DNA of 64,000 bases from Salinisphaera sp049568105 (GCF_049568105.1 NZ_CP145335.1:806001-870000), one strand, 5' to 3'. Positions 1-9,126 are shown, numbered from the stretch's first letter. The notes: a model not told the origin generated them from the sequence alone. Program-made: numbers and translations.

Positions 1-122
1 CGGATATCGTAGGGGGCCAGCCGGGTCTCGAAGGAGATCGATTCGGTAAAAGCCGCCACGCGGGCGTCCGGGCCTTCGGCGAACCGGCCGCCCCAGGTCT
101 GGTGGCTCGACTGCGTGCTCAT
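1..122 (-). CDS. argH: Argininosuccinate lyase, N-terminal fragment (cut by window edge)
   Basis: The reverse strand from 122 encodes about 40 residues beginning MSTQSSHQTWGGRFAEG and continuing through FTESISFETRLAPYDI. The WGGRF stretch followed by a FxxSIxFDxRLxxYDI-like stretch is the characteristic N-terminus of argininosuccinate lyase, which releases fumarate from argininosuccinate to give arginine in the cytoplasm. The gene runs off the left edge. It is divergent from algZ, an arrangement common in pseudomonads and relatives. Confidence 0.9.
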   Translation of the reverse strand, partial: MSTQSSHQTWGGRFAEGPDARVAAFTESISFETRLAPYDI

Positions 123-203
123 GGTCGCATCCGTTGCGTGCGGGTGGCGCGCGAGTATAGCAACGGCTTGACGCGACGGCGCGGCTGTTCGAAGACTGTG
201 ACG

Positions 204-1253
204 ATGTCAGAGTCCGATAAACCGAGTGCCATCCTGCCCGATTTCTGCACCGGCTCGCGGGTGATCCGCGTGCTGCTGGTGTGTGAAGCGGTGGCGGTGC
301 TGCTGGCGCTGGGCAGTTCGCTATCGGCCAACTTCTGGCGGTTGCTGTTTCTGCTGTCGGTCTATCTACAATGGATCGGGGTCTGCAGCGCAGCCGTGCT
401 ATGCCTGATCCGGCGCTATGCCGGCCATTGCTCGACCCGCACCGTGGTCGCGCTGTCGTATGCGAGCCTGTTGCTGGTCACGTTGGCGATCACCGAGATC
501 ACCTTCGCCGCTGGGCGCTATACCGGTTTCGAACTGCTGCTCGAAAACAGTACCCAGCATGTGTTCGTCGCACGCAGCCTCGGCGTATGTGCCGTGGTGG
601 CCGCGTTGGCGCTCCGCTATTTCTGGCTGCGAGCGTCGTGGGCTGCACACGCCGAAGCCGAGATGCGAGCCCGGCTGGAAGCGTTGCAGGCTCGGATCGA
701 GCCGCATTTTCTGTTCAATACGCTCAATAGCGTCGCGGCTCTGGTCGAGCTCAGGCCCCAGGCTGCCGAAACCGCGCTCGAAGATCTGTCGGCCTTGCTG
801 CGTGCCCGGCTCAATACGGACGCCCCGGTCGAAATCACTCTGGCTGAGGAAATGACGCTGGTCGAAGCCTATGTGCGGATCGAGAAACTGCGCCTTGGCG
901 ATCGGCTGCGCATGGAGGTCGACCTCTCCGAGGCCGCCCGAGAATGTCGGCTGCCATCGCTATGCCTGCAGCCGCTGGTCGAGAACGCGATCGGGCATGG
1001 GGTGGCGCGACTGGCTACCGGTGGGACCGTACGCGTGCGGGCCTGGGTCCAGAGCCGGCGCCTGCATGCCGAGGTGTGCAACCCGGTCGCCGCCCGTACC
1101 GGCCGGGCGCCGGGACATCGCCAGGCCGTAGCCAACATCGAGCGACGGCTGGCGCTGGCCTACGACGGTGCAGCCCGGCTGGACTTCACTCACGACGATA
1201 CGTGGTTCACGGTAACCCTGGAACTGCCACAGATAACATCAACACCGTCATGA
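204..1253 (+). CDS. algZ: AlgZ/FimS-type membrane sensor histidine kinase
   Basis: This 349-residue protein has four hydrophobic segments in its first ~140 residues, then a LytS/AlgZ-type kinase core. The phospho-acceptor region reads EPHFLFNTLNS with the His near residue 168, and the ATP site contains LQPLVENAIGHG. In pseudomonads this kinase partners AlgR to control alginate and twitching motility. I chose the ATG at 204 (MSESDKPS) over upstream in-frame starts because the upstream residues are arginine-rich and not family-like. The stop overlaps the algR start in ATGA, so the two genes are probably translationally coupled. Confidence 0.85.
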   Translation: MSESDKPSAILPDFCTGSRVIRVLLVCEAVAVLLALGSSLSANFWRLLFLLSVYLQWIGVCSAAVLCLIRRYAGHCSTRTVVALSYASLLLVTLAITEITFAAGRYTGFELLLENSTQHVFVARSLGVCAVVAALALRYFWLRASWAAHAEAEMRARLEALQARIEPHFLFNTLNSVAALVELRPQAAETALEDLSALLRARLNTDAPVEITLAEEMTLVEAYVRIEKLRLGDRLRMEVDLSEAARECRLPSLCLQPLVENAIGHGVARLATGGTVRVRAWVQSRRLHAEVCNPVAARTGRAPGHRQAVANIERRLALAYDGAARLDFTHDDTWFTVTLELPQITSTPS

Positions 1254-1981
1254 ATGTGGTGATTGTCGACGACGAACCGCTGGCGCGCGAGCGACTGCGC
1301 CGTATGATCGAGTCCTTTCCGGGCTATGCCGTGGTCGGCGAGGCCGGCGAAGGGCAGGCCGCTATCGAGCGAGTCTCGGAACTCAGCCCGGATGCGGTGC
1401 TGCTGGATGTGCATATGCCCGGCATCGACGGCCTGCAGGTCGCTCGCGAATTGGCCGAGACCGATCTGCCGCCCGCGGTGATCTTCGTGACTGCCCACAG
1501 CGAACATGCCCTGTCGGCCCATAACAGCCAGGCCGACGGCTATCTGCTCAAGCCGGTGCGGCGCGAGGACCTGGCGGCCGCGCTAGCCCGGGCACGACAG
1601 CCGAGCCGGGCCCAGTACGCCGCACTCGCCGGCCACCCAGAAGCCGGTGGGCCGATGGGCTACATCAGCGCGCGGACCCGGGATGGTATCGAACGGGTGG
1701 CGATCCGCGACATTCTGTATTTCTGGGCCGACCAGAAATACACCTCGGTTTTTCATCTGCAGGGCGAGCTGCTCATCGAGCAGTCGCTGTCGACGCTCGA
1801 ACAGTCGTTGTCCGATAACTTCATGCGCGTGCATCGCAAGGCCCTGGTCGCTCGTGCCCATGTGACCGGTCTGAAATACAATACCGATGGCAGCGCCTGC
1901 TTGAGCCTGCGCCAGAGCGAGCAATACGTCCCCGTGTCGCGGCGTCGCCTGGCCGAAGTTCGGGCGCTGCTCGGCTCCTGA
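1250..1981 (+). CDS. algR: AlgR-type LytTR response regulator
   Basis: The 243-residue protein has an N-terminal receiver (acidic pocket VDDEP, phospho-acceptor Asp53 in VLLDVHMPG) and a C-terminal LytTR DNA-binding domain from about residue 135 (YISARTRDGIERV through FMRVHRKALV). It is the expected cognate regulator of the kinase encoded immediately upstream, with a 4-nt overlap. The algZ-algR-hemC order is conserved in Gammaproteobacteria. Its target genes here cannot be read from the sequence. Confidence 0.9.
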   Translation: MNVVIVDDEPLARERLRRMIESFPGYAVVGEAGEGQAAIERVSELSPDAVLLDVHMPGIDGLQVARELAETDLPPAVIFVTAHSEHALSAHNSQADGYLLKPVRREDLAAALARARQPSRAQYAALAGHPEAGGPMGYISARTRDGIERVAIRDILYFWADQKYTSVFHLQGELLIEQSLSTLEQSLSDNFMRVHRKALVARAHVTGLKYNTDGSACLSLRQSEQYVPVSRRRLAEVRALLGS

Positions 1982-2005
1982 CATTCACCGCCTTCGGAAG
2001 CGTTC

Positions 2006-2926
2006 ATGACCCAGACCCTGCGAATCGCCACCCGCCAATCCCAACTGGCGATGTGGCAGGCCAAGCACGTCCAGGCCCGGCTGGCCACTGCCTTGCCAGA
2101 CGTCGATGTGGTGCTGCTGCCGATCCGTACCGAGGGGGATCGCATCACCGACCGGCCGCTGTCGGCGATTGGCGGCAAGGGGCTGTTCCTCAAGGAACTT
2201 GAGGCCGCGCTGGAAAACGGCGAAGCCGATCTGGCGGTACATTCGATGAAGGATGTGCCGGCCGAACTGCCGACCGGCTTCGCGCTGCCGGTGGTACTGG
2301 CCCCAGGTAGTCCGCTGGATGCGTTTGTCTCCAACCACTACGACAGCCCAGAAACGATGCCGGCGGGGGCCGTGGTGGGGACCTCCAGCCTGCGGCGCGC
2401 GGCCATGATCAAGCACCTGCGCCCGGATTTGGAAATCCAGAGTCTGCGCGGCAACGTGCAAACCCGTCTGGCCAAGCTCGACGCCGGCGACTACGACGCG
2501 ATCCTATTGGCCTGCGCCGGTCTGGAGCGCCTGGAGATCGCTTCGCGGATTCGCTGCGAGCTCACCCCGGAACAGAGTCTGCCGGCGATCGGCCAGGGCG
2601 TGCTAGGCATCGAGATCCGGTCCGACGATGCCACCACCGCCGAGCGCATCGCTGCGCTCGACGACGAATACACCCATATCCGTATCGATGCCGAGCGCGC
2701 GGTCAACAGCCGGCTGGAAGGCAGCTGTCATCTGCCGATCGCAGCCCATGCCACCCACGACGGCGTACATCTGCATCTGCGCGCCTGCGTCGGCCGGCCG
2801 GACGGCAGCGTTATGGTTCGCGACCAGATCACCGGCCCGACCGGCGAAGCCGCTGAACTCGGCCATGCTCTGGCCGAGCGTTTGCTGGCCGCGGGCGCCG
2901 ATCAAATTCTGGCCGACCTGGGCTGA
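2006..2926 (+). CDS. hemC: Porphobilinogen deaminase (hydroxymethylbilane synthase)
   Basis: The enzyme polymerises four porphobilinogen units into hydroxymethylbilane in haem biosynthesis. The 306-residue sequence starts with the family signature LRIATRQSQLAMWQA, contains GGKGLFLKELE and DLAVHSMKDVP, and carries the cofactor-attachment Cys (about residue 241) in RLEGSCHLPIAAH. Length and motifs are normal. It lies 24 nt after algR and 44 nt before hemD, consistent with an algZR-hemCDXY transcription unit. Confidence 0.97.
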   Translation: MTQTLRIATRQSQLAMWQAKHVQARLATALPDVDVVLLPIRTEGDRITDRPLSAIGGKGLFLKELEAALENGEADLAVHSMKDVPAELPTGFALPVVLAPGSPLDAFVSNHYDSPETMPAGAVVGTSSLRRAAMIKHLRPDLEIQSLRGNVQTRLAKLDAGDYDAILLACAGLERLEIASRIRCELTPEQSLPAIGQGVLGIEIRSDDATTAERIAALDDEYTHIRIDAERAVNSRLEGSCHLPIAAHATHDGVHLHLRACVGRPDGSVMVRDQITGPTGEAAELGHALAERLLAAGADQILADLG

Positions 2927-2970
2927 GCGATGCGGTGGCCCGCCGCCCGCGATTGGAAGACGCTGTCGCT

Positions 2971-3741
2971 ATGGCTGAACCCGATCTATCCGGCTGTACG
3001 GTCTGGCTGACCCGGCCGGCCGAGCGCGCCGAGCCGTGGCGGCAGGCGTTGATCGCGGCCGGGGCGAAGGTCGTGGTCGAGCCGTTGCTGTGCATTGCGC
3101 CGCCCGATGATGAACCTGCGGCCGCGGCCGGGCTGGCGCGCGCAGAACAGGCTGACTGCGTGATCGCGACCTCGGCCAATGCCGTGGCGGGCATTGCCCG
3201 GCTGCGCCCGGGCTGGTGCCCGCGCGGGCGGCTGATTGCGGTCGGCACGGCCACCGCCGAGGCGCTGGTCGAACAGACCGGCAAGCGGGTCGCTACACCA
3301 GCGACCAGCAATAGCGAAGGCCTGCTGGCCATGCCCGAGTTGGCCGAAGTTGCCGATCGCCGGATCGCGGTTTTGGCCGGCCACGGCGGGCGCGCGGAAC
3401 TGGCCGATACGCTGGCCGCCCGCGGTGCGCAGATCGACAAGATCGCGCTCTATCGGCGCTGTTCGGCAGCGATCGCACCGGCGCGGATAGACGAACTGAT
3501 CGGCGGCGCGGATGCGCTGGTGATCACCAGCAGCGAATCCTGGCAGAACCTGAGCGAGCGCCTGACCGCCGATCAACGCAGGGCGCTCGGCCGGCTCGGG
3601 TTGGTGGCTGCCAGCCGGCGTGTGGTACAACAAGCCGGCTACGATATCGATTGGTCCGTCGAACCGGTGGTGATCGAGCGCATGGATGCATCCGGCGCGG
3701 TGATTGCGCTGGACCGCATCTGGTCGGCCCGGCGACAATAA
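2971..3741 (+). CDS. hemD: Uroporphyrinogen-III synthase
   Basis: The protein closes hydroxymethylbilane to uroporphyrinogen III. The 256-residue reading frame has the loosely conserved HemD pattern: CTVWLTRPAERAEPW at the N-terminus, VIATSANAVAGI, AVGTATAEAL, IALYRRCS, and LVITSSESWQNL. An in-frame GTG at 2935 would add 12 residues. I prefer the ATG at 2971, which places VWLTRPAERA at the usual position and has a GGAAGA box upstream. It lies between hemC and hemX as expected. Confidence 0.92.
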   Translation: MAEPDLSGCTVWLTRPAERAEPWRQALIAAGAKVVVEPLLCIAPPDDEPAAAAGLARAEQADCVIATSANAVAGIARLRPGWCPRGRLIAVGTATAEALVEQTGKRVATPATSNSEGLLAMPELAEVADRRIAVLAGHGGRAELADTLAARGAQIDKIALYRRCSAAIAPARIDELIGGADALVITSSESWQNLSERLTADQRRALGRLGLVAASRRVVQQAGYDIDWSVEPVVIERMDASGAVIALDRIWSARRQ

Positions 3742-3773
3742 AGACCACGCCTACCGGGGGAAGCCGCTACCTT

Positions 3774-5855
3774 ATGAGCCAAGACAAGCGCGACAAGAAC
3801 CGCGACAAGCAACGCGGGAACAAGGCGTCGAGCGGCGCCGACACAGCGTCGTCGAAGACGTCGAAACCGAATGCCCCGCGCCAGGACCAGGGCGGCGGCC
3901 AGAATACGAACCAGGGCGGCGCCGACAGCGGTGCCCAGGGCGCTTCCCAGAGCAGCGGCAACGCCTCGAAATCCACGCCGGCCGCTGCGAGCGAGACGAC
4001 ACAATCGTCGAGCCAGAAGCCGGCTGCGCAGTCGGAGCCGAATCGCGAGAAGACGACGTCCGATCGCGCGGATTCGAGCCGCGCCGGAGCGCGCGACAAC
4101 CCGCCAGCGAGCGCCCAAAGCAGCCCCGCCAGCGGCAGCGCCCAGCAAACCGGTAGCCGCTCGAAGAGCGCCAGCGCATCGGCTGGTAGTCAGACCTCCG
4201 GCAGTGCCGCGGCGCCCTCGGCCCAGCAGGCCAGCACGAGTGATTCGTCTGGCGCGCGCGCCAGTACCCAGCACAAGGCCGCCGTCAGCAAGGACAAGAC
4301 CCAGAGCGCGGCCCAAGGCTCTGGCCCGGCATCCAAGCAGGGATCTAACCAAGGCTCGGGTCAGTCCACGGCAGCTGCCTCCAGCTCGGGACGCACCGCG
4401 CCAGGATCCTCGGCTTCGAAATCCGCGCAAAGCAGTCAGTCGGGCGCCGGCAAGTCCGGTGCGACCAGTGCCTCGGGCAGCGGTTCGGCGGCCAAAACAG
4501 GCAGCGGCGCGCATAAGAACGCCGATCGCAGTGCTTCGGGCACGAGTGGTGCAGCATCCAAATCGGGCTCGACCAAAGACAGCAAGTCGAGCACGGCGGC
4601 CGCCGCTGCCGGCGGCGCCGCTGGCGCCGGCAAACGAGCCGGCAGCACGAGCGGCGGCGGTTCCGGCCGGCGGCTGGGCGTGATCATCGCCGTCGTGGCG
4701 TTGATTTTTGCGCTGCTGGCGGCCGCGGCAGCCGGCGTGCTCTGGTACCGCGGCCAGCAGCGGTTGGCCGAGCTGGACTCGCGGGTGAACACCGTTGAGC
4801 AGGGCCTGCAGAAGAACGTGCAGAAGGTCGTCATGCCCAAGCTGGCCGACATGCGCGACAACATGCAGCAGCAGTCACAGCGTATTGATCAGCTGGCGGG
4901 TACGCTGGATCAGCGCCAGCAGCAGATCAATCAGCTCGAGCAATCCCTGCAGCACGTTCAGGCGCGCAACAGCCAGCTGTCCGATCAGCTGGGCGGCAAC
5001 CACGAGCGGTTCGTCGAACAACGCATCGCGCTGCTGCTCGAGGCCGCCAACCAGCGGCTTCAGGTCGAGCGTGATCCGGAAGGGGCGCGGCGAGCGTTGG
5101 AGCTCGCTGACGAGGCGATCCAGCGGGCCGGCGATCCGCAGCTGCATCCGGTCCGGGCCAACATCGCTGACGAGATCGCGGCCCTCAAGGCGCTGCCGAA
5201 TACCGACGTCGAAGGGCTGTCGCTGCGGCTGGCCAACGTAATCGGCCAGATTCCGAAGCTGCCGCTGGATTCGAATGTGCCCTCGAGCTATCAGAACCAG
5301 CGCTCGGGCGATGGTTCGAGTGATGGCAGTAGCCAGAATCAAGGCCAGGACGGTAGCCAGAGCGACGGCCAGAACGGCAGCTTCGCCGGTATCCGGCTGT
5401 CCCAGAAGTGGCACCAGTTCGTGGACTCGGTCGGTAATGCGCTAACGCGCATGGTCACCATCCGGCGAGCCAACGGCACCGAGAATGCGCCGGCCCTGAT
5501 GGCGCCGGATCAGGCGTTCTTCCTGACCCAGAATCTGCAGTTGCAGCTTCGGATGGCGCGGCTGGCATTGTTGGATGGCAATACCCAGACCTACCACGAT
5601 GCCATCGACGAGGCGCGCGACTGGATCAAGCGTTATTTCGATACCAGCAATAGCCAGGTGTCGTCGGTGCTGGACGAGCTTGGCCAGCTATCGCATGTCA
5701 AACTCGACTGGCAGGCGCCGGATCTGTCGGCCAGCCTGAAGACCTTGCGACGCATCATGGCGCGCAACCAGCAAAACGACGGCAAGGCATCGGGCAATTC
5801 CGGCCAGTCGAATCCCGAGGGTTCGAATGACGCCAACGCGGCGGGGAGTTCGTAA
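3774..5855 (+). CDS. hemX: HemX-family protein with very long low-complexity N-terminus
   Basis: The 693-residue protein begins MSQDKRDKNRDKQ, then has roughly 290 residues made almost only of Ser, Ala, Gly, Gln, Lys, Thr and Asp. A single membrane helix follows at about residues 300-323 (LGVIIAVVALIFALLAAA), then a Gln-rich coiled coil and the HemX domain, itself interrupted by a Ser/Gly/Gln/Asp-rich stretch (about nt 5300-5385). HemX is a single-pass inner-membrane protein of unsettled function encoded between hemD and hemY. In Escherichia coli the segment before the helix is only a few dozen residues, so this one is much enlarged. The stop overlaps the hemY start by one base. Confidence 0.85.
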   Translation: MSQDKRDKNRDKQRGNKASSGADTASSKTSKPNAPRQDQGGGQNTNQGGADSGAQGASQSSGNASKSTPAAASETTQSSSQKPAAQSEPNREKTTSDRADSSRAGARDNPPASAQSSPASGSAQQTGSRSKSASASAGSQTSGSAAAPSAQQASTSDSSGARASTQHKAAVSKDKTQSAAQGSGPASKQGSNQGSGQSTAAASSSGRTAPGSSASKSAQSSQSGAGKSGATSASGSGSAAKTGSGAHKNADRSASGTSGAASKSGSTKDSKSSTAAAAAGGAAGAGKRAGSTSGGGSGRRLGVIIAVVALIFALLAAAAAGVLWYRGQQRLAELDSRVNTVEQGLQKNVQKVVMPKLADMRDNMQQQSQRIDQLAGTLDQRQQQINQLEQSLQHVQARNSQLSDQLGGNHERFVEQRIALLLEAANQRLQVERDPEGARRALELADEAIQRAGDPQLHPVRANIADEIAALKALPNTDVEGLSLRLANVIGQIPKLPLDSNVPSSYQNQRSGDGSSDGSSQNQGQDGSQSDGQNGSFAGIRLSQKWHQFVDSVGNALTRMVTIRRANGTENAPALMAPDQAFFLTQNLQLQLRMARLALLDGNTQTYHDAIDEARDWIKRYFDTSNSQVSSVLDELGQLSHVKLDWQAPDLSASLKTLRRIMARNQQNDGKASGNSGQSNPEGSNDANAAGSS

Positions 5856-7030
5856 TGCGTCGTCTGCTGCTGGCTTTTTTCGTATTCGTTCTACTGGGGA
5901 TCCTGCTGTCGCTGGTGTTCCGGCACCATCAAGGCTATGTGCTGATCTCGTTCAGCGGCTGGCAGATCGAAACCTCGCTGCTGTTCGCCTGTGCAGCGGT
6001 GTTGCTGGGCATCTGGGCGTTGGCCATGGTTTGGCGACTGCTGATCACCCTGGTTTTTGCCCCCAGTAACATCCGCGGCTTTTTCGGCCGTCGTCGTCAG
6101 CGCAAGGCGCGGCGTTCGCTGTATGCGGGACTGGAGCACATGGCCGAAGCCCGCTGGGCCTTGGCCGAGGAGGATCTGCAGGCCCTGGCTGAGTCCAACG
6201 AGGCGCCCGGTCTGAACCATCTGTTTTCGGCCCAGGCTGCCCAGCGCCAGAATCACCTCGCCGATCGGGACCGGTATCTGGAAAAAGCCGCGGCCCGTAA
6301 GACGGTCAGCGAACTGGCGGTGCTGCTGACCCAGGCCGAACTACAGTTGGCGGCCGGGCAGAGCGCCGAAGCGCAGGCGACCCTGGCCCGGCTCTACGAG
6401 CTCGAACCGCGGCATCCCTGGGTACTGCGGATGTATGCCGAGTACGCGATGTCCTGTGGGGACTACGGCCAGATCTATGCCATGCTCGGCGATCTGCATA
6501 AGCATGCGGCGCTGTCGCCGGAGCGCATCGAGACCATGGCGATCGCCGCCTATCAGCAGCGGCTGTCCCAGCAAAGCGAGATCGGTGGTCTGACCACTAC
6601 TTGGCGGCATATGCCCAAGGATCTGCGCGACAAGCCCGAGGTGGTCGCACACTATGCGCGCTGTCTACGGGCCAACCGGGCCGATGACGAGGCCGCGAAC
6701 GTGATCCGCAACGCGATGAAGAAACAGTTCAGCCCGGAGCTGGCGCTGATCTTCGGCGATCTGCGGTGCAGCGAACATACCGAGCAGCTCGCCACCGTCG
6801 AAGAATGGATCAAGGCTTACGGCAAGGAGCCGGAGTTGTTGATGGTGGCCGGTCGGCTGTGCCTGCGTAGCCAGCTCTGGGGCCGGGCGCGCAGCTATTT
6901 CGAGGCCAGCCAAAAAGAGCACTCGCGCCCGGACGCGTTGTTGGAGCTTGGGCATCTGTTCGAACGTATCGATCAGAACGACGAGGCTCGAGCAGCCTAC
7001 CGCCAAGGCCTGGAGATACGCGCCTCGTAA
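5855..7030 (+). CDS. hemY: HemY-family TPR membrane protein
   Basis: The 391-residue protein has two N-terminal membrane helices (LLLAFFVFVLLGILLSLVF and LLFACAAVLLGIWALAMVW), then the HemY N-domain signature GFFGRRRQRKARRSLYAG, then TPR-like helical repeats through the C-terminus (GRARSYFEASQKEHSRPDAL). This is the proteobacterial HemY associated with late haem synthesis, not the oxygen-dependent protoporphyrinogen oxidase of the same name. It overlaps hemX by one base (TAATG). Confidence 0.92.
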   Translation: MRRLLLAFFVFVLLGILLSLVFRHHQGYVLISFSGWQIETSLLFACAAVLLGIWALAMVWRLLITLVFAPSNIRGFFGRRRQRKARRSLYAGLEHMAEARWALAEEDLQALAESNEAPGLNHLFSAQAAQRQNHLADRDRYLEKAAARKTVSELAVLLTQAELQLAAGQSAEAQATLARLYELEPRHPWVLRMYAEYAMSCGDYGQIYAMLGDLHKHAALSPERIETMAIAAYQQRLSQQSEIGGLTTTWRHMPKDLRDKPEVVAHYARCLRANRADDEAANVIRNAMKKQFSPELALIFGDLRCSEHTEQLATVEEWIKAYGKEPELLMVAGRLCLRSQLWGRARSYFEASQKEHSRPDALLELGHLFERIDQNDEARAAYRQGLEIRAS

Positions 7031-7042
7031 TGAGCTTCGGGC

Positions 7043-7915
7043 ATGCATAGCCTGATCGTCGGCTGTGGCGATACCGGAGTACGGGTCGCCGCCCGCGCGG
7101 TGGCGGCCCAAGAGCAGGTTACCGGCATCGTACGCAGCGACACCTCCGCGGCCTATGTGCGGGCGGTGGGTGGCGTCTCGCGCCAGATCGATCTCGACGT
7201 CTCGGTTTCGCCGACGCTGCCGGCCTGCGATCGACTGATATATAGCGCGCCGCCGCCGCCTGAAGGCAAGACCGATGCGCGCATGGCGGCTGTCCTGGCG
7301 GCACTACCTGAGGTGCCGTCCCATGTCGTATATATCAGCACCACCGGCGTCTACGGCGATCACGGTGATGAATGGATCGATGAAACGGCGCCGCTCCAGC
7401 CGGCGACGGCACGCGCGGGTCGTCGGGTCGATGCCGAGCAGCAGATCCGTGCCTGGGCACCCCATGCCATGATCCTGCGTGCACCGGGGATCTACGGTCC
7501 GGATCGATTGCCAGTCCAGCGGGTGCTGGATGGCGAGCCGGTGCTCGCCGACAGCGCTGGCGGCTGGAGCAACCGGATTCATATCGACGATCTGGCCAGC
7601 GTCGTGTGGGCGGCCGCGAATCGGCACTGGCCGAATCGGGTCTACAATGTCTGCGACGGCCAGCCGACCCGGCGTTCGGCCTATTACGACACCTTGGCCG
7701 AACTGCTGGGCGTGGCGCCGCCGCCGAAGATCGACTGGGCCGAGGCCCGGCAGCGCTTTTCGGCCATGCGGCTGTCGTTTCTGGCTGAGTCGCGCCGGCT
7801 GTCGAATGCGCGGCTGCTCAGCGAAACCGACGTTCGGCTGCAGTTCACCGATTTGCGGGCCGGTTTGATCGCCAGCCTACGCGGCGATCCGGCGCTGGCC
7901 CCAGGTTACGACTGA
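7043..7915 (+). CDS. NAD(P)-binding epimerase/dehydratase-like protein (YeeZ-type)
   Basis: The 290-residue protein starts with a Rossmann nucleotide-binding motif (LIVGCGDTGVRVAARA) and contains VVYISTTGVYGDHGDEW and ILRAPGIYGPDRLP, typical of extended SDR/NAD-dependent epimerases of the YeeZ type. Substrate and pathway are unknown. It follows hemY by 12 nt and may be the last gene of the hem unit. Its last 10 nt overlap the convergent lipoprotein gene. Confidence 0.75.
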   Translation: MHSLIVGCGDTGVRVAARAVAAQEQVTGIVRSDTSAAYVRAVGGVSRQIDLDVSVSPTLPACDRLIYSAPPPPEGKTDARMAAVLAALPEVPSHVVYISTTGVYGDHGDEWIDETAPLQPATARAGRRVDAEQQIRAWAPHAMILRAPGIYGPDRLPVQRVLDGEPVLADSAGGWSNRIHIDDLASVVWAAANRHWPNRVYNVCDGQPTRRSAYYDTLAELLGVAPPPKIDWAEARQRFSAMRLSFLAESRRLSNARLLSETDVRLQFTDLRAGLIASLRGDPALAPGYD

Positions 7916-8412
7916 GGCGCGTTAGCGGCGGGTCCGGTCGGATGGCTTGGGATCGGGGCCAGCTGTTTTTCGTCCAGATCGGTCGAGAATTCGTCGATGA
8001 TCGGCGACAGACAGTCGGCACCGGATAAAGCCACCGGCACGCTGCCCCCGGTGTTTTCGATGAGGGCGATACGATACAGAAAGCTCGGATCACCGTTGCG
8101 GCAGTGCCCGATCGAGGTGCCGAGCAGGGTCAGTCGATACTTGGCCTGACGTGCCATCGCCTGGTAATCGGCATGCCCGCTGGTCATATCCTTGCTGTAG
8201 CCGATGAGGTGCCAGCCGCGTTCGGCCAATGCTTGCCTGAGTTTATCGGCCAGTACGGTCTGCTGATCGGGCACGATGATCGATTCCCGTGGTGCGTAAT
8301 GATTCCCCCCGGAAGAGGCTTGCGGAGCCTTGGATGCCGGCTGGTTGGCGCAGCCGAACAGCAGCAGGCCAGACAACAAGACAGCGGTAACAGCACGAGC
8401 GATCGCGAACAT
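7906..8412 (-). CDS. Putative lipoprotein, unknown function
   Basis: The 168-residue protein has a lipoprotein-type signal (MFAIARAVTAVLLSGLLLFGC) with a plausible lipobox Cys at residue 21. A Ser/Gly-rich linker follows, then a small domain including ADKLRQALAERGWHLIGYSKD and MARQAKYRLTLLGTSIG, with two further cysteines. I do not recognise the family. The ATG at 8412 is chosen because it places the signal peptide at the N-terminus. The 3' end overlaps the convergent upstream gene by 10 nt. Confidence 0.6.
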   Translation of the reverse strand: MFAIARAVTAVLLSGLLLFGCANQPASKAPQASSGGNHYAPRESIIVPDQQTVLADKLRQALAERGWHLIGYSKDMTSGHADYQAMARQAKYRLTLLGTSIGHCRNGDPSFLYRIALIENTGGSVPVALSGADCLSPIIDEFSTDLDEKQLAPIPSHPTGPAANAPQS

Positions 8413-8598
8413 CGAAACAACGGATCGAGCAGGGTTCGGCTGTCTAGGATACGCGCCCCGGTCGGTAAAAGGATAACGTCGAGGGCCGGGGCGAAGAGCG
8501 AGTGGCCATCGCAAAGACGTCCAAGGGCGCGCCCGGCCGATGGATGGGCCGCGAGCCGTGGGAACAAGCGGCCCGACTTAACCCGTCGATCACCGGCG

Positions 8599-8614
8599 TG
8601 GCACGCTTTCTGCA
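8599..8614 (+). promoter_or_regulatory. Sigma-54 (-24/-12) promoter for cynS
   Basis: The sequence TGGCACGCTTTCTGCA matches the sigma-54 consensus TGGCACG-N4-TTGC(A/T) with one mismatch. The GG at 8600-8601 and GC at 8612-8613 have the strict 12-nt offset. Transcription would start near 8625, about 49 nt before the cynS ATG. Cyanate is a nitrogen source and sigma-54 commonly serves nitrogen-responsive genes, so the match fits the gene. I found no clear NtrC-type enhancer palindrome upstream. Confidence 0.75.
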
Positions 8615-8673
8615 CCGATCCCAGGGCCGCCTCGAGGCGGTCTCATTCGTTACATAAGAGGAGCTGATCGGTC

Positions 8674-9120
8674 ATGGACAAGCCGCAGATGAAACGCGCC
8701 ATTCTCGAGGCCAAGAAAGCCAAGGGGCTGCGCTGGGACGATATCGCCGAGACGATCGGCATGGCGCCGGTATGGACCGCGACTGCCTGTCTGGGCGAAG
8801 CCTCGGCAACCGAGGACATCGCGCATAAGCTGTGTGCGGTGCTGGGCCTCGACGACGAGATCGCCGAAGCGCTGCAGGAACCGCCGCTCAAGGGGCAATG
8901 GATGGATAAGACGGTGCCGACCGACCCGTTAATCTATCGCTTCTACGAAATCATGGCGGTGTACGGCCCGGCGGTGAAAGACTGCATCCATGAGGAATTT
9001 GGCGACGGCATCATGTCGGCGATCGATTTCAAGCTCGATGTCGAGCGCGAGCCGGACCCCAAGGGCGACCGCGTGAAGATCACGATGAACGGCAAATTTT
9101 TGCCCTACGTACGCTGGTAG
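8674..9120 (+). CDS. cynS: Cyanate hydratase (cyanase)
   Basis: The enzyme converts cyanate plus bicarbonate to ammonia and carbon dioxide in the cytoplasm. The 148-residue sequence has the N-terminal helical domain (GLRWDDIAETIG) and the C-terminal catalytic domain with the family's Arg, Glu and Ser: R89 and E92 in YRFYEIM, S115 in GDGIMSAIDFKLDV. AGAGGAG lies 10 nt before the ATG. No carbonic anhydrase (cynT) or cyanate transporter gene is adjacent. The gene stands alone behind its own sigma-54 promoter. Confidence 0.96.
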   Translation: MDKPQMKRAILEAKKAKGLRWDDIAETIGMAPVWTATACLGEASATEDIAHKLCAVLGLDDEIAEALQEPPLKGQWMDKTVPTDPLIYRFYEIMAVYGPAVKDCIHEEFGDGIMSAIDFKLDVEREPDPKGDRVKITMNGKFLPYVRW

Positions 9121-9126
9121 GGCGGC

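Noticed and set aside
3639..4514. A 291-codon reverse-strand frame opposite hemX
   Set aside because: It is arginine/glycine/alanine repeat-like and mirrors the low-complexity hemX tail; no ribosome site or family motif.
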